Part shown: piece after piece, positions 6,781 through 11,572 of the stretch
Layout: each line of letters starts with the position of its first letter
Position numbering within the stretch: the first letter of the stretch is position 1
DNA from: Clostridiaceae bacterium
GTDB taxonomy: Bacteria; Bacillota; Clostridia; Acetivibrionales; DUMC01
Reading direction: 5' to 3'
Assembly: GCA_012512865.1 (NCBI GenBank)
Contig: JAAZDH010000252.1
Location: 1-11,572, forward strand
DNA length: 11,572 bases
Notes under the pieces: model-generated
Told to the model about the DNA's origin: nothing
Database searches by the model: none
What the model saw: the letters and a program-made list of their open reading frames with translations, nothing else
Made by a program: the position numbers and the translations under genes

Positions 6781-7788
6781 ATGGCAATAATTACAGATAG
6801 AAAAGAAGTTCTTGGTATTTATAATGAAGCAAATCGGAACCGATGGGTGTTACCTTGCTTTTGCAGCGAAAATCTTACAACAACAGAGGCTATACTTGCA
6901 GCTGCTAAGGAATATGGAGATGAAAATGGAATTGAGGATTTACCTGTTATCGTTGCAATAACTTGCCAATATGATCACAGGAAACAATCATCATATTATT
7001 CTCTTACAAGACGCTGGGATATTGGATTGAAGCTATTTCTAGAGGATTTAAAAGTATTGACGGATAAGGGGTCTCCCTATGAAAAGCTGAGAGTAATGAT
7101 TCATCTTGACCATATACAATTTGACAATGATAAAGAATTGTTATCCTGGGATATGGGAGCATTTTCATCAATAATGTTTGATGCGTCCAAACTTGCCTTC
7201 GATGAGAATATAAAACTTACTCGGGAATTTGTGCGGGAGCAGGGAAATAAAATAGTTATAGAAGGTGCCTGCGATGAAATTATGGATGCCTTGGGAAGAG
7301 TAAAGAGTGAGATTACAACACCGAAGAAAGCGGAAAAATATTTTAATGAGACTAATGTTGATTTAATCGTAGTAAATTTGGGTACGGAACATAGAGCAAG
7401 CGGGAAAGATTTAAAGTATTATAGCGATCAGGCAAGAAAGATAAAAGAAAAGGTAAGCACAAGAATTGTATTACATGGGGCTTCTTCATTGCAGGATGAT
7501 CAGATTGCAAACCTTTTTGACGATGGCATATGCAAGGTTAACTTATGGACAGTATTAGAACGTGATTCTGCTCCTGATTTGTTTGAGGCAATGGTACTAA
7601 ACGGTTCTAAAGTAGCTGGTAAAGATACCATAGAACGTCTGAAGAAGCAGGAATTACTTGGTCCTAAATGTATATCAGACGAAAAGCCATCAGTGGATTT
7701 TTTTACAACAGCTTACCGCCAGAATATAGTCTATAATAAAATGAAAAAAATCATAGGTTTTTATATGAAACTTTTATATGTGTGTTAA
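6781..7788 (+). CDS. Class II fructose-bisphosphate aldolase-type enzyme
   Basis: This 335-residue protein is in the zinc-dependent class II aldolase superfamily (Fba/GatY/KbaY type), which splits ketose phosphates into dihydroxyacetone phosphate and an aldehyde. Visible catalytic parts are HLDH (108-111; catalytic Asp110 and zinc ligand His111), FSSIMFDAS (128-136), the acidic EG at 161-162, GTEH (201-204; zinc ligand His204), LHGAS (231-235; zinc ligand His232) and CKVN (251-254). Usual family forms are GTxHG and LHGGSG; here GTEHR and LHGASS suggest a diverged phosphate site or substrate. An insertion near residues 60-100 (RKQSSYYSLTRRW region) also sets it apart from FBP aldolases. It starts 28 bases after the isomerase with a weak GCGAGG site. 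The last 15 residues lie at the edge of an AT-rich repeat array and may be altered. Confidence 0.85.
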   Translation: MAIITDRKEVLGIYNEANRNRWVLPCFCSENLTTTEAILAAAKEYGDENGIEDLPVIVAITCQYDHRKQSSYYSLTRRWDIGLKLFLEDLKVLTDKGSPYEKLRVMIHLDHIQFDNDKELLSWDMGAFSSIMFDASKLAFDENIKLTREFVREQGNKIVIEGACDEIMDALGRVKSEITTPKKAEKYFNETNVDLIVVNLGTEHRASGKDLKYYSDQARKIKEKVSTRIVLHGASSLQDDQIANLFDDGICKVNLWTVLERDSAPDLFEAMVLNGSKVAGKDTIERLKKQELLGPKCISDEKPSVDFFTTAYRQNIVYNKMKKIIGFYMKLLYVC

Positions 7789-7915
7789 ATTTAACAAGTA
7801 TCAAATTTAACAGATATACTAAATTCTGCATGTATATAAATTTTACTTCTATGTAAAATTTTGTATGTATTTTAAATTTTGTAATTATGTTAAATTTTAT
7901 ATTGATGCTAGATTT
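7782..7915 (+). repeat. Degenerate AT-rich tandem repeat, about 8 units of 16-18 bases
   Basis: From the aldolase stop onward the sequence can be cut into units that each end in an AAATTT-like core: GTGTTAAATTTAACAA (7782-7797), GTATCAAATTTAACAG (7798-7813), then units starting at 7814, 7830, 7846, 7863, 7881 and 7899. The first two match at 13 of 16 positions and later ones drift. The array fills most of the 244-base gap before the kinase start. It could be slipped-strand expansion of an AT-rich spacer; no function is evident. Confidence 0.45.
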
Positions 7916-8032
7916 GGTGCGTTATATTTGGTGCTGACATTAAACAAAGCAGGACGTCTTCAGGGAAATAAACAGGATGTTTTCGGAAAAATATTTTATT
8001 CAATAATACTAGTCGTTTTGAGGGTGATTTTA

Positions 8033-9531
8033 TTGTGTATTATAGGAATTGATGTAGGTACATCCGGCTGCAAGGCTACAATCATTGATTTTGAAGGCAA
8101 TGTAAAAGGGCAGTCCTACAGGGAATATAGCCTGATTTCATCAAATTACGGATGGCTGGAAATAGATCCAATTCAGGTGTGGAATTCAGTAAAGGAAGTG
8201 ATTGCAGAGTCTATTTCCTACTATAATGGTGAAGATATAAAGGCTATAAGTGTTTCATCTTTCGGAGAAGCGGTAGTACCGGTTGACAGGAAAGGAAATG
8301 TCTTAAACAACAGTATCATGTATATTGATAGCAGGGGTTCAGAGGAAGCAGCCTTCCTAAGGGAGAAACTTGGAAATGACAAAATTCTTGGTATAACTGG
8401 TACCACCGTACATCAAATGTATAGTATAAATAAAATTATGTGGTTAAAACAGCATAGACCGGAAACTTATAACAATACGTGGAAATTATGCTCTTTGCAG
8501 ATTTTATATTATTTAAGCTTGGTGCCTATCCCCATACCGACTATTCTTTGGCAGCCAGAACGATGGCCTTTGACGTCGTAAATAAAAGATGGTCTCCAGA
8601 TATTCTGAATTGTGCCGGTATTGAGCATGATAAGTTTGGAAAACCTGAACAGGCAGGTACAGTGGTAGGACAGATATCAAAGAGTGTAGCAGAAGAATTA
8701 GGCCTTCCTGCAAAAGTATTTTTAGTAGCAGGAGGGCATGATCAGGCATGTGCTGCCCTTGGATCAGGAGTTATAAAAAGCAATATGGCGGTTGATGGCT
8801 TAGGTACAACTGAATGTATTACTCCTGCTTTCAACCATCCCATAATATCGGATATTATGGCACAAAGCGGTTTTGCCTGTGTTCCCCATGTTATAAAAGA
8901 TATGTATATTACTTATGCTTTTACATTTACCAGTGGAAGCGTGCTTAAGTGGTATAGGGATAATTTTGCATATGCACTGAAGAATGAAGCTGCAAAAGCC
9001 GGTATAAATATTTATGACCTGCTAATTGAAAAAGCATCTAACCGGTTTTCAGGGGTATTTTTATTGCCTCATTTTGCAGGAGCTGCAACACCCTACATGG
9101 ATATGGAAGCCAAAGGCGCTATAGTAGGGCTTAATATTAATACAACAGAGGGAGATGTTATTAGAGCTATACTTGAAGGCATAACCTTCGAAGCAATGCT
9201 GAATGTCGAGAGTCTTTACAATGCGGGAATAAACGTCGAAGATATAAGAGCTGTCGGAGGTATGGCAAAATCAGAACGGTTTCTACAGTTAAAAGCGGAT
9301 ATGATGGGAAAAAAAATAACCACGCTGCATATATCTGAAGCCGGAACCTTAGGAGTTACCCTCCTGGCAGGAACTGCAATAGGAGCATACAAGAGTATTG
9401 ATGAAGCTGTTAAAATGCTGGTAAAGAAGAAGAAAGAATTTTATCCTGATAAAAATTTACACGATTTTTATAAGGAGAAATTTGAAACCTATAAGAAAAT
9501 TTACCCATCATTGAAAAGCATATTTAATTAG
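8033..9531 (+). pseudogene. FGGY-family carbohydrate kinase, split by a one-base frameshift
   Basis: Two overlapping frames together make one complete kinase of about 499 residues, the normal FGGY length (xylulokinase/gluconokinase/fuculokinase group, phosphorylating a sugar with ATP). The first part holds the actin-like phosphate-1 motif IGIDVGTSGCKA and the substrate strand SSFGEAVVPVD. The second part holds AGGHDQACAALG, DGLGTTECIT, GVFLLPHFAGAATPY, VGGMAKSERFLQLKADMMG and the adenosine motif SEAGTLGVTLLAGTAIG. The frames meet near 8483-8488, where TGGAAATTATG would become W-K-F-M in frame with one more T, so one base appears lost from an AAATTT run. The start is probably TTG 8033, with AGGGTGA five bases upstream; the first residues then directly precede IGIDVGTS. 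It is the last gene of the isomerase-aldolase-kinase operon. The frameshift is either real inactivation or a sequence error. Confidence 0.85.
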
Positions 9532-9560
9532 GTCATAGAGAAACCTCTGATAATTTTACC

Positions 9561-9588
9561 GGCATGTATATATGCCTGTCTGCCTGTC
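9561..9588 (+). repeat. Small palindrome plus direct repeat downstream of the kinase
   Basis: GGCAT (9561-9565) and ATGCC (9572-9576) can form a short hairpin, overlapping a perfect tandem pair TGCCTGTC TGCCTGTC (9573-9588). It lies 30 bases after the kinase stop but lacks a T-run, so it is not a convincing terminator. Confidence 0.35.
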
Positions 9589-9630
9589 TCCTTCAAAAAG
9601 CCTATTTAGCTACATAATTCTAATTCCTAT

Positions 9631-9738
9631 TCTCAAAAAAGAGGAGGTTATATACCAATATGTGATCATGGAGTATCTGAGGAAGTAAGTTTTGAGAACT
9701 ATATGCATTTCAGAAAGAGAATGCTTGAATATACTTAA
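9631..9738 (+). pseudogene. C-terminal scrap of a uroporphyrinogen-decarboxylase-like protein
   Basis: The frame ending at the TAA 9736-9738 contains RGGYIPICDHGVSEEVSFE (from about 9640) followed by NYMHFRKRMLEYT. This is the characteristic end of URO-D-like proteins (COG0407; in Clostridia often methyltransferases or unassigned genes in sugar operons), where GGYIP..DH..P..V.FENY...R is typical. The frame has no ATG or credible start before this motif and is blocked by a TAG at 9607-9609, so more than 250 residues of a normal family member are missing. It is on the same strand as, and just behind, the sugar operon, so the intact gene may once have been part of it. The call rests on motif memory over about 30 residues. 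Confidence 0.45.
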
Positions 9739-9942
9739 GGCTTTTAAGACGGAATATCCGGATTAAAGAACTGTTACAGTGACATTTTACTGGCATTATC
9801 ACACATCCAAAACTGCTATTTTCTTAGTTATATTTTGTTAAATAATGAAAGAAAATTTAACCAAAATTGAGGATGCGCTTGGATGTAACCGAAATACGAA
9901 TTTAAAAAAGTTACATAAGTCAATCGGCCATCTTGGTGAGCC
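9739..9942. other. Mostly non-coding; one small unrecognised ORF at 9845-9973 (+)
   Basis: A 42-codon frame starts at ATG 9845 (MKENLTKIEDALGCNRN...) and ends at TGA 9971-9973, overlapping the end of the minus-strand DUF2284-like remnant by about 30 bases. No ribosome site precedes it. The composition (many Lys, Leu, Ile) looks protein-like, and it could be another gene scrap, but I do not recognise a family. Nothing else in the stretch was identified. Confidence 0.3.
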
Positions 9943-10338
9943 TTACTTAACAAATCTTATATATTCAATATGAAGATCATTTAACGGTATTTTTTTACTG
10001 GATAAAAGACCACGAACAACAGATGTATACTCTGGTAGACATTTAGGTTTATACCACAGTAAAGTACTTTTAAAGAAATGCTCTACAAGTGCGCCAACAT
10101 CTACACCCATAGCTTCGAAGCTGTAACTCATTTTGTCGGGATGAGCGCAAGGCTTGCCTTGTTTACATTTACAGGGTTTACATAGTCGGCAACTACCTAA
10201 AGATATGTAATGCCCATATTGAGAAGCCATAAGGGTCAAATACTTATCCATCCTTAACGAGGACGTAAGAAAAGTTATATGACGATCTTTTCGTATTGGT
10301 GGAAGCAATCCACAGCTCGCTAAATCCCTGACTACATA
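9943..10338 (-). pseudogene. DUF2284-like predicted metal-binding protein, N-terminally truncated
   Basis: The minus-strand frame is open from 10338 to its stop at 9943-9945. It reads YVVRDLASCGLLPPIRKDR, then a segment ending SLGSC, then the cysteine cluster CRLCKPCKCKQGKPC (five Cys) and PDKMSYSFEAMGVDV. This matches the C-terminal half of DUF2284 (COG5423) predicted metal-binding proteins, which usually have a second, N-terminal CPP-type cysteine motif and total about 180-220 residues. That N-terminal part is absent: a TAG at 10339-10341 closes the frame and there is no ATG. A TTG at 10308 would give 121 residues but lacks a ribosome site, so I call it a remnant. The cysteines could still bind a metal or Fe-S cluster if the product were made. 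The tail after GVDV (about 50 residues) looks typical of a subgroup. Confidence 0.6.
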
Positions 10339-10414
10339 CTACAATTAAGAATATCTTTTTCAGCTATTGTTGTGGTAATTTTTGTAATGTGTTATTATTT
10401 CATTGTAACCTTGC

Positions 10415-10448
10415 TTCTTCTTAAGGATTGAATTAATTCTTAGAAGAA
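10415..10448. repeat. Inverted repeat upstream of the YcxB-like gene
   Basis: TTCTTCTTAAG (10415-10425) and CTTAGAAGAA (10439-10448) pair over ten bases with one bulge across a 13-base AT-rich loop. The repeat lies 70 bases before the YcxB-like start at 10518, in a 180-base stretch without genes. It could be an operator or a weak transcription-stopping hairpin. No good promoter was found nearby. Confidence 0.35.
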
Positions 10449-10517
10449 TGATTGTGCATATATTAAATCAGCAAGCAAGTAGTCTTTGGTAGAATATTAA
10501 TATGAAAGGAGATATTT

Positions 10518-11119
10518 ATGGAAAACATAGTAAACCCTTCTATCATTGTAAGGTCGAAACTTGAAAAGGACGATTTTGTAAAAGCAAATAAAGTTATCTT
10601 AAAATGAAAAGGAACGAAAGAAAATGGCTTGATTATATTATTTCAATTTGTATTACTGCTATTGCTATAGGAATTGGTATTTTTAAGGGAATGAATGAAA
10701 ACACTAATGTTCAGCACAATGTCCCTCATAATAATTTACCACCTGCCCCATGGTATATAGCCTTCTTACCCACAATTTCTTTAGTTGTTATTGTTGTGGG
10801 ATTTCTTGCATTTTTAAAATATACAAAGAATTATCTGCCGAAACGTCATTATGATAGTAATAAGTTAATTCAAGATGAGGTCCAATTTACTTTTGATGAT
10901 ATTGGAATCGAATACAAATCAGAACGTTCCTTATCTAGAATAAAGTGGAGTGAAGTTTTTAAGGTTTATAATTCAAAAAGTTTTTTTATTATTTTTATTT
11001 CAGATAGAACAGTATGGATTATTCCAAAAAAGAATTTAAACTCATGTGATGTTATTGGTATAGATAACATTATTAAAACAAAAATCGAAAAGAAAAAAAT
11101 TATAACTGCTAGTTATTAG
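10518..11119 (+). pseudogene. YcxB-family membrane protein in two frames (29 + 171 codons)
   Basis: A strong ribosome site AAGGAG (10506-10511) precedes ATG 10518, which opens a 29-residue frame containing VRSKLEKDDFVKANKVILK. This is the expected N-terminus of YcxB-like proteins (a strand followed by LT..D...FN...). It ends at TGA 10605-10607. A second frame begins at ATG 10604 (ATGA overlap) with no ribosome site of its own. It encodes two membrane segments (about residues 9-27 and 50-72) and the YcxB domain (PF14317 type), with SRIKWSEVFKVYNSKSFF and IFISDRTVWIIPKKNL around 111-144. Joined by a -1 shift at CTTAAAATG the product would be about 200 residues, a normal family length. The options are a frameshift mutation, a sequence error, translational coupling of two peptides, or programmed -1 frameshifting. 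The family's function is unknown. Confidence 0.7.
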
Positions 11120-11202
11120 AATGAAATATTTACCTTCTTAGTAGATAAATATATATTCCCCAAGGTTAACTGGTGGAGCCTACCTCACCTTATAAAAAAA
11201 CA

Positions 11203-11293
11203 GAAACTGCCTGCAAGTTGCTGGATAAACTAACTCCTGATTTCAGAATCATATCGAATTTTAGAAAGAGATAACTGCAAAGCCTTGAAGAAA
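11203..11293 (+). pseudogene. IS1182-type transposase remnant, N-terminal part
   Basis: The plus frame from 11203 reads ETACKLLDKLTPDFRIISNF-RK. After one extra base at 11269 it continues DNCKALKK to 11293. LxPDFRTIxxFRKDNxxALKK is the hallmark N-terminal segment of IS1182-type transposases (DUF772 region). Only about 30 of the usual 450-550 residues remain, with a frameshift. The match ends exactly where an oppositely oriented remnant of the same kind of gene begins. Confidence 0.55.
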
Positions 11294-11359
11294 GATATTG
11301 ATTGCTCTTCGCATATTATAGGCAAGGAAACTAAGCCCTAGCTCTGCTACTGTTGCCTG
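11294..11359 (-). pseudogene. IS1182-type transposase remnant, C-terminal part, opposite strand
   Basis: On the minus strand, plus positions 11359 to 11294 encode QATVAELGLSFLAYNMRRAI-NI. AExxLxFLAYNxRRAINI is the usual C-terminal segment of IS1182-type transposases. It directly abuts the plus-strand remnant at 11293/11294, so deletion and inversion have brought two ends of an element head to head. No terminal inverted repeats were found. Confidence 0.5.
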
Positions 11360-11511
11360 AACATTGTAACAGCAGTTAAAACAAGTACAGCTTTACAAAA
11401 GCACTGAATACTTTGGTGTAAGGAAAATAATAAAGGCAATACAGGAATAAGAAAGGGGGGAAGCCTCTTTTTTATATAAAAAGCCCGAAAAGGAATTAAA
11501 AATTTTAAGTT
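11360..11511. other. Intergenic stretch between IS remnant and terminator
   Basis: No gene is recognised. A minus-strand open frame spans part of it but runs through the terminator hairpin and shows no family. CTTTTTTATATAAAAAG (around 11466-11482) is a short AT palindrome. This may be the outer part of the decayed insertion sequence. Confidence 0.4.
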
Positions 11512-11549
11512 AAAAACGCCGAAAAGCCTTGCACAGCAAGGCTTTTCGG
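11512..11549 (-). terminator. Strong intrinsic terminator after the stable RNA gene
   Basis: CCGAAAAGCCTTGC (11519-11532) and GCAAGGCTTTTCGG (11536-11549) form a perfect 14-base stem with a three-base loop. On the minus strand the stem is followed by CG and TTTTT (plus 11512-11516). It starts eight bases after the CCA end of the RNA gene at the right edge, so it terminates that minus-strand gene. Confidence 0.85.
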
Positions 11550-11557
11550 ACAAATTG

Positions 11558-11572
11558 TGGTGGAGGCGAGGG
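11558..11572 (-). ncRNA. ssrA: 3' end of an alanine-accepting stable RNA, probably tmRNA (partial)
   Basis: The minus strand reads CCCTCGCCTCCACCA at the window edge. This fits the T-stem end, the seven-base acceptor strand CGCCTCC, discriminator A and encoded CCA of a tRNA-like 3' end. U at position 70 (the third base from the discriminator) is what is needed for the G3-U70 pair read by alanyl-tRNA synthetase. Clostridial tmRNA typically ends TTCGACTCCC.TCGCCTCCACCA. A tRNA-Ala is the alternative, but those of Firmicutes usually end GGCTCCACCA or similar. A strong terminator follows at once. Only 15 bases are visible, so the identity needs the flanking sequence. Confidence 0.55.

Noticed and set aside
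7865..8032. In-frame N-terminal extension of the kinase to 7865
   Set aside because: The extension translates the AT-rich repeat, has no ribosome site, and FGGY kinases begin directly before IGIDVGTS as with TTG 8033.
11347..11553. Minus-strand 68-residue frame starting near the terminator
   Set aside because: Its first part is the terminator hairpin of the stable RNA gene and it then crosses the IS remnant in a different frame; no ribosome site.
1..11572. CRISPR array or common metabolite riboswitch
   Set aside because: No regularly spaced identical repeats and no recognised riboswitch core were seen; the AT-rich array at 7782-7915 has no spacers.

Overview
The window looks like chromosomal DNA of a low-GC Clostridia-type Firmicute. 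The evidence is strong AGGAGG-type ribosome sites with short leaders, near-consensus sigma-A-type promoters, a YafY/WYL regulator, a YcxB-family membrane protein, a clostridial-type group II intron and IS1182-type transposase remnants. The species cannot be named from the sequence alone.

Layout. At the left edge is the start of a minus-strand gene for a membrane or secreted protein, cut by the window. Next comes a minus-strand serine beta-lactamase-fold hydrolase (469-1611) with its own near-consensus promoter. A gene-free stretch rich in inverted repeats (about 1660-2087) follows. Then there is a divergent pair: a RibD C-terminal/DHFR-like reductase (minus, 2088-2738) and a WYL transcriptional regulator (plus, 2887-3849). 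They share a 148 bp promoter region that holds an inverted-repeat operator candidate.

The middle is a mosaic. A truncated group II intron (from GTGCG at 3895) keeps most of its 5' ribozyme half and about 17 codons of its reverse transcriptase. It is joined almost directly to the C-terminal part of an alpha-galactosidase-like glycoside hydrolase pseudogene, which also carries an in-frame TAG. The last codons of that pseudogene hold a very good promoter (TTGACG-N18-TATAAT). It drives a three-gene sugar pathway: an L-fucose/D-arabinose isomerase-family protein (5352-6752), a class II fructose-bisphosphate-type aldolase (6781-7788) and an FGGY carbohydrate kinase (8033-9531). The kinase is split by a one-base frameshift. 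By family logic the set would do aldose to ketose, ketose to ketose phosphate, then aldol cleavage. This resembles the fucose pathway but with an Fba-type rather than a FucA-type aldolase. The substrate is not determined.

The right third is largely decay: a C-terminal scrap of a uroporphyrinogen-decarboxylase-like protein (about 9631-9738), an N-terminally truncated DUF2284-like cysteine-rich protein (minus), and a YcxB-family gene whose first 29 codons are out of frame with the rest. Two short IS1182-like transposase scraps lie head to head in opposite orientation (11203-11293 plus, 11294-11359 minus). At the extreme right edge, on the minus strand, is the 3' end of an alanine-accepting stable RNA, most likely tmRNA (ssrA), followed by a strong intrinsic terminator.

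Taken together this is an accessory, eroding region next to a stable-RNA gene. The best functional candidate is the isomerase/aldolase/kinase operon. Several broken genes differ from intact by one base near A/T runs, so sequencing or assembly error must be kept as an alternative to real pseudogenisation.
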